A DNA stretch of 64,000 bases, from positions 80,261 through 144,260 of the forward strand of contig JAKUCV010004472.1 in assembly GCA_028386065.3 (NCBI GenBank), written 5' to 3'. Below are positions 46,800-57,800 of this stretch, piece after piece. Below the pieces are notes generated by a model, which was not told the DNA's origin, searched no databases, and was given only the letters and a program-made list of their open reading frames with translations. How positions within the stretch are numbered: the stretch's first letter is position 1; every line of letters begins with the position of its first letter. The stretch is from Turnera subulata (lineage: Eukaryota; Streptophyta; Magnoliopsida; Malpighiales; Passifloraceae). Made by a program: the position numbers and the translations under genes.

Positions 46800-47340
46800 T
46801 CAGTAGGTTTTTGTGAAGGGTATTTTTCTGCATGAGGATGTGGTTGCTGAGTTTGGGAGCCACATTGGAGACGACCTTTTATACTCCTGGGAATTGGGTG
46901 AGGAAGCGTATCTCAAGGCGAGATTGGTTAATGTATCTCTGAGGCAGGAGACGAAGAATTGTGGTATATTGAGATGATATGAATGGAGTAGTATTCAGAC
47001 AAAAACCTACCTATTTTCCTTTTTAAAAATCAATTTTAGGAAATTTAAATCTGGATTATACGTTGTTGCCCTTGAGGCCATGTTCGTGGAGTCTTCTAAT
47101 TACTCGAGTTAGCGAAGCACTAGCGGCACGAATGGGTGTCTTGTTGGCCAGGGATTTCCATGTGGACACTGATCTTGGAGTCAGATGATCTCTCCGTCGA
47201 GATTGGCCCCCTCTCATTCGGGTTGTCTGATTTATGATGAGTTGCAGTTAACTCCTTGTATAGATTTTAATTTATTCCTTCGTATGTTCCAAGAGCTTGT
47301 AATAAAGTAGTTGAAGCTACAAGTAGATTAGCTTAATCCT
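46800..47340 (+). pseudogene. decayed LINE relic with RNase H traces
   Basis: Plus-strand codons near 47110-47160 read E-A-L-A-A-R-M-G-V-L-L-A. A shifted frame near 47175-47200 reads I-L-E-S-D-D-L-S-V-E-I, and 47288-47330 reads V-P-R-A-C-N-K-V-V-E-A. These are, in order, the E-A, E-S-D and N-x-V/A-D landmarks of the RNase H domain at the end of LINE-D-type ORF2. The stretch at 46806-46975 (open, with A-Y-L-K-A-R-L-V-N-V-S) might be part of the same relic's ORF1; that is uncertain. It sits between the two peptide genes. Confidence 0.55.
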
Positions 47341-47490
47341 AGTATTTCTCCAATTCTTCTTAATTTGGACTGTCGTTACATAAACAAGCCATCAAGGGAT
47401 GTCTGATACAGGAAAACAAGGAACGCATAAAGCATGAACCCAGCCTGCACAAAGGAGTACCCTGAAACGTACGAACAGGCACGTAATAAG

Positions 47491-47542
47491 AAAACTAACA
47501 CACTCCTCTGGCATCAAAAAAAAAAAAAAAAAACTAACACAC
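47491..47542 (+). repeat. tiny poly(A) retroposition with target duplication
   Basis: AAAACTAACACAC is present twice (47491-47503 and 47530-47542). Between the copies lie only TCCTCTGGCATC and a run of A. This is the form of an extremely 5'-truncated LINE or SINE insertion. Confidence 0.55.
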
Positions 47543-47744
47543 TTCTCAAACAATATCGGGGTAACTCGTTCATGCTCATGTAATAGTTTCAATTATATGG
47601 AATGAAGATGCATACTTCAATTCTAAAAAAAAAGAAGAAGATATGTCTCACCTGCGTGCGTAATCTATTTTTTTCAAACACCGTATTTATTAAGAAATTA
47701 TTAGAATATGCACAATTCTCCTCCTTGATCTAATTATAACACAC

Positions 47745-47935
47745 CGGCTTCCTCATTCTAATATGCACAATTCCTCGCTACGGTTTAACTCGATCGCTTC
47801 TATCTCCTCCTCCTCCTCCAATTTCGTCTCTTCCCTTTTCAATTCTCTTCCCTGATCTCCAATTAACTCACCGGCTACAACTCCATCAGCCACCGGCCCT
47901 ATATGCATGGAAGCATGCCTGCCTCTCTTGTGCTC
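47745..47935 (+). promoter_or_regulatory. orphan third copy of the peptide-gene promoter
   Basis: Blocks match the copy 2 promoter (48110-48265) in order: CCTCATTCTAAT, CCTCGCTACGGTTTAACTCG, TCTCCTCCTCCTCCTCC and GCATGCCTGCCTCTC. A TGCATG is kept at 47904-47909. No TATA box, signal peptide or cysteine coding follows before copy 2 begins. It is a leftover of a third gene unit or of an unequal duplication. Confidence 0.6.
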
Positions 47936-48214
47936 TCCATCCAAAATACCAAAGTTTGAAAACTTATCTATTTCTTATATTAAAATGTTGAAATTGAAAA
48001 AATTAGTCCCAATTTTACAAAGAAAACAATTAAAAAAACTAGTGAAATCCAGTGACTGTTGCTCCCAACGGTTGGGTTTCTAAAGACTCTTTTTCTCCTC
48101 CTCTTTTTCCTCACGCTAATAATTATATAATGCGGTGGTCCTCGCAACGGTTAACTCGTTTTTGTCTCCTCCTCCAACTTCTTCTCTTTCAATATCTATG
48201 TCTGCCATTTCGCC

Positions 48215-48340
48215 CACCTGGCCTACGCATGCCTGCTTCTCCTATGCATGCCTTCCAAACGCTGCCTAAGTATTTTGCATGCCTCCCAAATGCTACCCAA
48301 GTGACTAGATCGGATATTGCAGCTATAAGATGGATGGAAG
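48215..48340 (+). promoter_or_regulatory. promoter of peptide gene 2: RY motifs and TATA
   Basis: TATAAGA at 48324-48330 lies 120 bases before the ATG. TGCATG motifs are at 48245-48250 and 48276-48281, at the same places as in copy 1, with an additional GCATGC at 48227-48232. The TATA box differs by one base from copy 1 and may be weaker (inference). Confidence 0.65.
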
Positions 48341-48443
48341 AGTACTGAACCCATCAAGGCAATAAGCATCATATTCATATATTCTTCTTCATTAGCTAGC
48401 TAGCTATAGTTATATATTTTCAAGCAAGAGGTGAGGAAGGATA

Positions 48444-48758
48444 ATGGAGGACAGAAAGAAGGGTGTGTCAGTACTGGTGGTGATGATGGCGCTACTACTT
48501 ATATCCAACTTGGCTCCATTTGCACTTGCTCGCTGTGGCTCTGAAAGTCCTTTGAATAATGGGTGCCCGGGTTCCTCATGCAACATCTTGGGTTCGGACA
48601 ACTGCTGTGGTGGGTGTACGTGCATTCCTGTTGGGATCTTTGTTGGGATCTGCGCTGGTGGCTGTTGCAATAGTCTCTCCTCAGTTCTTGATACCCTAAA
48701 GACAGACGAAATCGATGATGCCCTGCTGCCCAATTCTAGGATCAAACTGCATATTTGA
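48444..48758 (+). CDS. secreted 10-Cys albumin-1-like knottin peptide 2
   Basis: This is the paralogue of the gene at 45909, also 104 residues in one exon. The signal peptide (1-29) has one extra M in its hydrophobic core and the same A-L-A cleavage site. The ten cysteines are at 31, 41, 46, 54, 55, 58, 60, 70, 74 and 75, with identical spacing. Across the core from first to last Cys only three residues differ between paralogues: M/L at the sixth position after the first Cys, M/T in the C-x-C, and V/I before the C-x3-CC. The tail is one residue shorter and more diverged, but D-D-A-L-L-P-N-S-R-I is kept. This pattern suggests purifying selection on the folded core. The function is inferred only from the albumin-1-like C-x-C-I-P-V-G signature. 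Confidence 0.82.
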   Translation: MEDRKKGVSVLVVMMALLLISNLAPFALARCGSESPLNNGCPGSSCNILGSDNCCGGCTCIPVGIFVGICAGGCCNSLSSVLDTLKTDEIDDALLPNSRIKLHI

Positions 48759-48807
48759 TCATCCATATCCAGCTATATGCATGTTCTGCATGTTCCTCCT
48801 TAAATCA

Positions 48808-48813
48808 AATAAA
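48808..48813 (+). promoter_or_regulatory. poly(A) signal of peptide gene 2
   Basis: AATAAA 50 bases after the stop codon, in the same context as copy 1. Confidence 0.6.
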
Positions 48814-48948
48814 TCACGACCACATCTGTTGTGTTCTTTGATGTCGTTTCATGACCTCATGCATGTAATAATGTAGATTAACCTGCTGCTGTTTTGAATT
48901 GTAATGCAAGTTAATTAATGTTTTTATGTTCGTTTAGTATTCTATCAA

Positions 48949-51900
48949 GCTTAATTATACCTAGCTACTTTGCCAATTTTACTTCCAAGGAATACATTTA
49001 GCTCCCAAAAGCTACCATATCCTAAACTCGCCGGAACAACCTTTCTTCAGACACACAAATTAATTAAGGCGAGCCTCAACAGTCAAATTTAAACCCCCAA
49101 ACGAATGGAAGCGGAAGGATATAACTTTCCCCAGGGCTCGTGACATTGGGCGGAGAGAACAAGGAAATGGGTGGAAGGAAACTCAGTTTCCTTAAGAATT
49201 GAAATTTTGTAAATCAATGTAGCATATATGGAGAAATAAATCCCAATAAATCTCAACTTTTTTATCGAATGACCAGTCATCACATTAATTCTATCCATAG
49301 GTACTCATCAACCTGGCCTACTATTAATGACATGAAAGTTATTCACACGCACATAGATAAGCACATCACAAAAGCTCATTTCTCGGGATGCACTCAGTGA
49401 GCACAAAACTTGGTTGTAAAAGTCCCAAGAATCACTACTTAATGTTGTAGCTATTTGACCAAATGGAAGTTGCTCTACATGTTTCTGGACATCATCGGTT
49501 AATTCTTCTAGATACACTCTAAAAAGGCCTCCTGCAGCTACCATGAATTGGATTCACTAGATGTGATATCTAGGCAAATTGTTTATATGTAAAACTAAAG
49601 ATAGTACGTAAAACTAAAGATTCACTCTAAACATTGTCTAGCTTCGCTGTTAGAATAATGAAAAGAAAAGAAATATAGTAGTGGGCTACAGGCAAAGGCT
49701 CAAGTTTTAGGTCCAACCTTGAGAATTCTCTTCAATTCTAAAAATAAAGAAGCCTGAAAGAAGGTACTAATTACTCACAAATTCAGTATTAGGTTTCGCT
49801 CAGAATTTCTTAGGTCTTTAAGACCAACAACTTATATTGGTTTCCGAGACTGTGGAACAGTGTTTGGGGGCAATGAGATGAATCCTAACATGGTTAACAG
49901 GTGACATTTGTTACCAACAATTATCATATGTATATATAGAAACATTAAAATAACATAAATATTTTTTTTGTTATTTAGACATATTAAAATTTATTTATTT
50001 CTTATATTAATATATTAAAGTTTGATAAATTTTACCAGATATTCGTAACGTTCAAGCCTCACTTTGATTAATCTAGTAACACAAATATGGGGGAGAGAAT
50101 GAAAGAGAAGAGAAAACAGAAATGGGTGACTACATGTTAATGTTGTGAGTAATATAAGCTTTTTTCACTCATGCCATCCACTATACATAAGGATATAAGG
50201 TACACATAAGGTTTCAAACTAAGCATATCTTATCCACCTTAGCTTCAATTAAAATTAATTCAAACTACTTCCAACTTAACTAAACATCCAAACTAGTTTA
50301 AAATCTAATAAGCACTTATCCTATAGTAATTTCATTAATATGGCCAGTTCAAATTCAAGTTAGATGAACCCAACGATTTTGTATAGAATCGGCCTTCTCA
50401 CGTGTCTTGGGCTCTTGTGCTGACATTCTTCACCATCTATTCATGCAATGTCTTCGTTGCAATCTAATGATGCACTGCAACTCACTTCCTGAATTATTTT
50501 GTTCGATGCTCACACTCCCACCTTGCCTTTGGACCCTCCTTCCATTGCAAAGGGTTGAGTTGTCGAGCTCTATGTCCATACCAACAAATGGAATTCTTGT
50601 GCAGTGCGTCTGCAATCACTTCTAAAGTATCAGAAATCCTCCATCTCTTGGAATTCCAACCTTTCCTCAACTTAGCCACCTTTAATTGCCATTCCACTAT
50701 ATACGAGCATCTATCTTGGTTACTCTTCCTACAATCTTGTGCTTCCAGACAAACTCTACCACAATGGCCATCACAGTCTCCTTATGAAGAATTTTCTTCT
50801 TGTCTTCATGATCTAGAATTTTCTCTAGTGAACTAGCTTCCAAGCTTGATCTTCTCCAAGAAATCATCCTTCAAAGGTCTTGTGGCTACTGCCACTTCTG
50901 CCAATTGTGCCACAACACATGATGCGACTATTGCTTATATTGCCTGTAAACCGATAGCGCATGCTTTACCTCTTATAGCTCTATGTAATTTTCCTGCACC
51001 AACTGGGTTGTAGAAAATTTCTTATCTTATTGAAAAACCACATCCCCTAAGTTCATACAATAGTCGTCAAATGGTACCATGATTAACTCGATCTTGCCAC
51101 ACCAATCCTCCAAGTTATTCTCCACACCTCGTACCACACCAAGGACAGGTTGTGCAACTGTATTGACTCCCTTCATTCGTGCTCAACTCCTTGGTAATTG
51201 TGGTGCCTAGTTTCTTTGCAGCAAGAAAGTTGTCATCAGAGCATGAATCTCATGCTTACCGATCCGTACAGTAGTATGCATGCACCCTTGGAATAGCGCC
51301 ATATTAATGCGACAATTAGCTCAATTCTTTGCTGAAGTCTAAACTTAGTGACCAACAATAGTTCTTTTAGAAATAAGGAAGGGAAACTAGAGTACCCTGG
51401 TCAAATAATTTTTTATTGCCATTTTGGGGGTTAGAAATTTAAATCAACGAATTTAAGTTGGTGAAGAGCTTATCTGGAGGGAGGAGTAGGAAGAAGGCAA
51501 CCGAAAATAGAGTGCAGATGGGGATTTTAGGGTTTGTACGGGGAAGAAGAAGAGTTTGGTTGTAGATATTGCTATAAAATTTAAAACTAATAAAAAACTT
51601 GATAAAAAACAAAAAAAATAATAAACTAATTCCATATGCCACATCTTAGCACATGTTGGCTTTAATTTGTAATTTCCTGTTTGTAAGACATAAGTAATCG
51701 GTTCCTTTTAAGTTGAGGGACAACGTTAAATAAATTGAACGGGTTAAGGGATAGATTTCGGAACCTCTCTCCTGCATCAATAGTTGAGGGCTATGGTCTT
51801 CACAAATGATATTGAAATGCTCCATTACTACCACATGTCTTAGACACATAGTTTAAAGCTGCAGAAGAAGCTCGTGCGGCTCAAACTTCTGTCTTGATCA

Positions 51901-51981
51901 ACTTAAGAACATAAAATGTGGAGAAAATAAAAAGAGAAGAAAGAAAATAAATGGGAGAACCTTTTAATACTATAGCTAATG
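48949..51981. other. gene-poor, AT-rich DNA
   Basis: Three kilobases without a recognised gene, repeat pair or RNA. Minus-strand frames at 49308-49544 (separate entry) and 50494-50697 (basic and tryptophan-rich, unrecognised) are the only stretches that could be coding remnants. Confidence 0.4.
49308..49544 (-). other. possible exon fragment, unrecognised
   Basis: A minus-strand open frame of 78 codons reads like a soluble protein: L-E-E-L-T-D-D-V-Q-K-H-V, then G-Q-I-A-T-T-L-S-S-D-S-W-D-F. An AG acceptor (TGCAG) lies at its 5' side and a GT near 49345 could be a donor. I do not recognise the family. It could be a captured exon, a gene relic or chance. Confidence 0.25.
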
Positions 51982-52821
51982 TTTTTTTTTTTATGTAAAC
52001 GAGATTTATTGATGAAAAAACAACAATAGCATGGTAGGATTGACATCAAAGAGATGACAAACACATAACCCAAAGTACAGATAAACAATCATTCGCCTAG
52101 TCTGTTACAAAATAGATGCCCCAACAAGATACACACTCTCAAATCATCCTGACCCGACAAATAGCTCCGTGCCAGCACTTATTGCAATCAGCTCCAACTA
52201 ACAGGTTACTAATACCATACGGGAAAGATGGTTGCTTGATCTTTATCTAGGCAAGAGACCTAATCAAGATAATATCAAAGGTCCTGCCCCAATCCGCATC
52301 AATCCTTTCAAACAACTTCTTATTCCTACCCAGCCACACACTCCACAAAGTGGCATAAAGAATAGTCATCCAACAAGACCTTGCAGAAGAAATACCAGCA
52401 AGTTCAGACCATTGCAAAAAGAATTCCTCAATGCTCCTCGGAACACACCATCTAACTCCCCACCACCAACACATTCTTGCCCATAACCTCCAAACCACCC
52501 GACAGTGGATAAGAAGGTGATCTCTAGATTCAATTTCCTCAAGACAAAAGATACACATAGCCTCTTCAATATTAATAATTCCTCGACGCAGCAAGGCTGA
52601 TTTAGTCACGATACCCTAATGGAAAACCAACCCGGAGAAACACTCTACCTTGGGGGTGCCAAACCCAACCAAACATACGGAATCTTTCTAAGGACAGAAC
52701 CTGCAGAGACAAGTGCCAAATACCCATCTTTGTAGGAATACTCACCACTTTGATTGCGTGACCAGCACCAAGATTCCATAACATTTTCCTTTAGTCTAAT
52801 ACCTGATAGTTTATTATTGAT
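51982..52821 (-). pseudogene. LINE-C ORF2 C-terminus: zf-RVT, 3' UTR, poly(A)
   Basis: From 52821 down, frames encode S-G-E-Y-S-Y-K-D-G-Y (start of zf-RVT), G-T-P-K-V-E-C-F-S, then T-K-S-A-L-L-R-R-G and M-C-I-F-C-L-E-E-I-E-S-R-D-H-L at 52609-52480. The last is the zinc-binding C-x2-C...H pattern. A TAG interrupts near 52620. The coding end is near 52080 and the tail is poly(A). No RNase H domain is present. Confidence 0.88.
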
Positions 52822-52841
52822 AACATCGACCTCACCTTGTT
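52822..52841. repeat. 20-bp target duplication of LINE-D (left)
   Basis: The bases begin AACATCGACC and end CACCTTGTT. They recur exactly at 58829-58848 after the LINE-D poly(A). Confidence 0.92.
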
Positions 52842-53290
52842 TCTTTTAAATTATTTTCCATATATATGTTTTAGTTGGTAACTTGGTATGCTTATTATTT
52901 CTCCCCAAGTAAGTCCCATCCCCTGCAATTCTAGGGTGGGCCTTAAGGAAGAAAATTGTCACCATCTTAAAGTTTGATCTATCAACTCCATAGCATTCAT
53001 TGATTCATCCGCTTTTTTTTGTGAAGTGTGCAACTATCTCCAATGATTCATTTGAAGAAGAATTCAGTACATAGTTAGAATGGGCCTACAAAAGGCAAAA
53101 AGATACCTATCTACCTCGATTGGTAGATTCCATGTTCACCAACCATCTCCACTCATGTATTCACTAGATAAGATGGTGTAAGCCTCCTCTTTCTCTCTCT
53201 AGAGCTATAGACTCTTCTTCCCTCATCGCGAGTGGATCAACCTATAGTTCATCTATTTTCATCTCAACTTTTTGACTTCTCAAAGCAAGT

Positions 53291-54640
53291 TTGAGTCTTT
53301 ATTGCTGCTCATGGCGTCTGAATCATCTGGTGAGCATCAGTCACAAGCATGTGGTTGGGACGACTTCAGTCTTAAATCTAGAAAGTGATGATGAGCCAGA
53401 TCTTGCTCCTTCAAAACCGGTGCTGGTAGTGAAGGTTGTCTTTGATGTCAGACGGTTTAGCGCCAAGGTGGTGGGTGAAGTCATGGCGAGGGCATGGAAT
53501 GTTTCGAAGACCATGGGTATTTCCGAGGTAAAGGAGAATACTTTTTTATTCACCCTTGAGTCTGTTGCTGTTCTGCTTCGTATTTTATCCAATGCTCCTT
53601 GGAACGTATCTGGCTCACACCTCTGTTTACGGGAGTGGTCACCTAATGTTGTGTTGAATTCTATTTGTTTCAATAGTCTTGAGTTCTGGGTACAAGTATC
53701 TGGTCTCCCACCCCACTATATGAGAATAGGAAAGGCTAAACGTCTGGAATCCCTTTTTTCCCAAATCATTGAGTATGAGCTCCCTCCAGACAACTCAATT
53801 CTCTGGGCTGATTTCTATCATCTTCGGGTGGCTGCTGATATACATAAACCTTTGTCGGCGGGGTTTGTCACTAAGGACAGAGTGGAGGATTTGGCTATCT
53901 CCATAGTCTTTCAGTATGAAGACCTTGGTGATTTTTGTTATTACTGTGGCAAAGTTGGTCATTTGGAGAAAGACTGCTCGGCTTGCTTGGAGGATGCAAG
54001 GGCTGGTCATGTGAGAAGGCACCCAGCTGGGTATGGTGCTCACTTACATGCCCCTAAATCTTATGGTAGACGAGGGCTGTTTAATCTTCGTGGTATGCTT
54101 GACAAAGGTGTTTGTTCTGGGAGAGGGGGATCGACGTCGACTGTTGTTTTTCCGGCGGTGCGTGATGACTCAGTCCCGGACAAAACTAGTCAGCAAAATT
54201 AAAAACATGGAGCGGGCCTTGCTGTGGATCCCAAAGCTGACAGCTCTTGTCCTCAACCCCTTCCTCAACACGTGTCTAGTGCTCCATCGAACCATGAGCA
54301 GGGTGCACAACCTGACAATCCGAATGTGGCGGTCGTGCATGATAAGAATGGCGATGTTAGTCGTGTTACGATGTGCCAGCTGCCTACTGCTGGGCAGAGT
54401 GTTGTTGGAACCCCTCAGGTCAGTAATGGCAGTCACGTGGAGGGTCCTCCTGTGTGTGCGAAAGTACCTAGTGGGCCTGTCTTTACTAGCCAGAGGGGTA
54501 AAGCTGGTCTTCTTGGCAACCCAAACTGCCTCTCAACTCTGGATCGTCCACTGGGCTGGGTCAGGTGGAAAGCTCAACTCCCATTATTTCATGCACACGG
54601 GCTTCTCCAAATCGTAGGTTATCTCTGAAGCAATAGGCTC
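53291..54640 (+). pseudogene. LINE-D ORF1: DUF4283 and CCHC zinc knuckle
   Basis: The probable start is ATG at 53310 (M-A-S-E-S-S-G), which shifts frame near 53365 into a long frame ending at a TAA at 54200 and then open again to 54626. DUF4283 occupies roughly 53430-53890 (V-L-R-I-L-S-N-A-P-W-N near 53590; L-P-P-H-Y-M near 53715). A zinc knuckle C-Y-Y-C-G-K-V-G-H-L-E-K-D-C lies at 53936-53977. Such ORF1 proteins bind the element RNA and escort it to the target. Confidence 0.88.
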
Positions 54641-54800
54641 GAAACGCTAATACCCCTCCTGTATCTCCCCCCACTCTCGAGTAGGAAGGTAATGTTATTT
54701 CTGTGGGTTCTCCTTCTTCTACTCCTGTGATCTCTCTTTCGACTCCTCATCCTGACAATTTGATGGCGGTGGTGGCTGGCCAAGAGCCACAAGGTGATAA

Positions 54801-57800
54801 ATGAGTATTATCTCATGGAACTGCCACGGCTTTGGGCGGGACGAGGCAGTTAAAGCCCTACAACGGCTTCTAATAAGACACAGTCCATTCTTGGTTTTCT
54901 TGCCTCAAACTAGGCAACAACAGGGATACATGGAGAGAGTTCGAAGGAGACTTGTTTTCAGAAAAGTTTTTATGTGAATCCGAGGGGCCTGTCGGGGGGC
55001 TTGGCCCTTTTGTGGAAGGAGGAAATCTCAGTTCAGGTGTTGTCAAGCTTGAAACATTGGATTGACGCTGGTATCGAAGGCGTGTTGGGGAAGGGGTTGT
55101 GGCATCTGACTTGTGTATATGGTGAACCTACTGCGGAACGGAGGGAGGCGGCGTGGAGGCAGATGTGTAACATTTGTATGGCTGATGATGTTCCTTGCCT
55201 TTGCATTGGTGATTTCAATACCATGCTCACGGATGCAGAGAAGCTTGGCGGGATTCCACTTTGCCGTTCTCAGTGTAGTGCTTTTGCAAATATGATGGAT
55301 GACTGTGGCTTGTTCGACCATGGTTATCATGGTGGCCTCTACACTTGGACTAATAATCAGCCGGGTGCAAGACACATAAAGGAAAGGATTGATCGGGTGT
55401 TGGCTAATGCAAGCTGGCGAATGATGTTTGATAAGGCCCAAGTCTTCCACGAGGCTTTCCTTGCCTCTGATCACCGACCTCTGCATCTTCAGTTGCGGGT
55501 TTGGGCATCTCGTCCTAAAGGTTCTTTCAAGTTTGAATCTAATTGGACGGACGAGGAAGAGTGTGAGGGGATTATTAGGGATTCATGGGCTCACCATTGT
55601 CAGGGGTCACATATATACCGCCTAAACACTAAGCTTACTCATAGTAGAGGTCGTCTGGCTGCATGGAGGAAGCGTGCTTGCAACTATAAGATAGAGGTGG
55701 AGGATGCCATTCAGAGGATGAAATATCTTCAGAATTTGCCTTTTGATACTTCTGTGCAGGGGGGGATGTCTGACCTGCAGGCACGAATTAATGTTTTATG
55801 GGCCAAAGAGGAAAGGTACTGGCACCAAAGATCTCGGGTTCGTTGGTTAAACTATGGAGATCGCAACACGCGTTTCTTTCATCTGAGTGCGTACAGAGAT
55901 GACAAGCCAATCAAATTCTTGCTCTCCGTGACTCGCAGGGCCAGTGGCTACATAGTGAGAGACATATTGAGAGTCATATTCAGCAATTCTTTACTGCACT
56001 CTTCTCTTCTGAGGCTAAACCAATTTCTGTGGAGGTACCGGACTCTATTGAACGCAAGGTTTCAGATGAGATGAATGTTTCTCTAACGAAAGCTGTATCT
56101 ATGGAGGAGGTGAGGAGGGCAGTGTTCCAGCTGGGGAAATTCAGATCACCTCGCCCGGATGGATTCTCTGGCATATTCTTCCATCACTACTGGGATACTA
56201 TTAAAGTTGATGTGGTCGAGGCAGTTACTAGTTTTTTTGAAACTGGGTATATGCTCAAATAGTTTAACTTGACTGAAATAGTTCTTATTCCCAAAGTTCC
56301 TAGGCCGGAGAGAGTGACTGAATTTAGGCCCATTGGGCTCTGTAACTTCACCTACAAAGTGTTTTCTAAGGTGTTGTCTAATAGGTTGAAGCCTATTATT
56401 GGAAAGTTGATCACTGAGGAACAGGGAGCTTTTGTCCCAGGGAAAGTTATTCAGGACAGTATTATTCTGGCTCACGAAGTTTACCATGGGATGAGGGTGA
56501 ATAAAAGTAATGTTAACAATCAGATGGCGGTCAAGGTTGATATGCATAAAGTGTATGATCGTGTGGAGTGGGGTTTTTTGGAGGCGGTTTTGGTAAGACT
56601 TGGTTTTTGTAGTTAGTGGATTGGCTGGATCATGCAATGTGTAACAACTGTCTGCTGTCAGATTTTGATAAATGGGGGTAGGCTCCCTCCTTTTAAGCCC
56701 ACTCGTGGTTTCAGGCAGGGGGATCCCATCAGCCCGTATCTTTTCATCCTTGTTTCTAATGTGCTTTCGGGTATGCTGAGAAGAGCTGTGTCTGTGGGAG
56801 CTGAATCTTTATTGTGAGGCATCCGGGCAGGAAATTAGTCTACATAAGTCCTCGGCTGTGTTTGGTGGCAACGTGCCTATGGATAAAAGGAATGAGGTTG
56901 CTGCAGTTTTTGGTGTTAGTATGGCGGCCAAGCAAGACAAATATCTTGGCCTGCCAACTGCTTGGGGTCGTTCAAAGAATGAGGCTCTTAATTATCTTCT
57001 AAAGAGGGTAGAAAGAAAGATAGCCTCTTGGAAACAGAAGATGTTGACTCCTGCAGGCCGAGAAACCCTCATCAAGGCAGTGCTGCAGGCTATACCGACC
57101 TATGCTATGGCTTGCTTTAAATTGTCGATTGGTCTCATCAATGATTTGCATGCCAAGATCCGGAAGTTCTGGTGGGGCGGAGCAAAGGCTGAGGGCTCGG
57201 TAAATTGGGTAGCCTGGGATAAAATGATCAAACCAAAGAAGTTGGGGGGACTCGGTTTTAAAGTTCTTAGCCTTTACAATAGCGCTCTGTTAGCAAAGCA
57301 AGCCTGGAGAGCTTTGACAAATCCTAGTGCACTGTGGGTACAAGTTTTAAAAGGGGTGTATTTCCCTCATGGTTCTTTGTTGGATGCTAAGTTAGGGGGC
57401 ACCCCGTCCTGGGCATGGAGAAGTTTATTAGATGGAAGGGATGTGATCAAGGATGATGTCTGTTGGAACGTTGTTTCGAGAGCAAATGTTCGTGTGTGGG
57501 AGGATGCATGGGTGCCCTCTTTACCTATGTTTCGAGTGCATAGCCCTCGACCACCAGACTGTCAAATTCAGCTGGTAGCCGAACTCATCAATGGCAACTC
57601 TCAATGGAATGATGGACTTTTGCATCAATTGTTCTCTAACAATGAGGTCCGAGCCATCCAAGCAATCCCGGTTGGTCTTCCAGACTGCATGGACAGATTG
57701 ATTTGGGTACCAAGTGTTAGAGGGAAGGTGACAACGAAGGAGGCTTATAAATGGTTATGCATCAAGGCTGCTCCTTCCTCTGGGTTGGTAGCTTCGAGTT

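Larger units (their letters stand above)
47965..48948 (+). repeat. tandem duplicated gene unit, copy 2
   Basis: Counterpart of 45425-46447. Coding sequence is the most conserved part; the upstream edge and 3' UTR have small indels. Confidence 0.85.
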
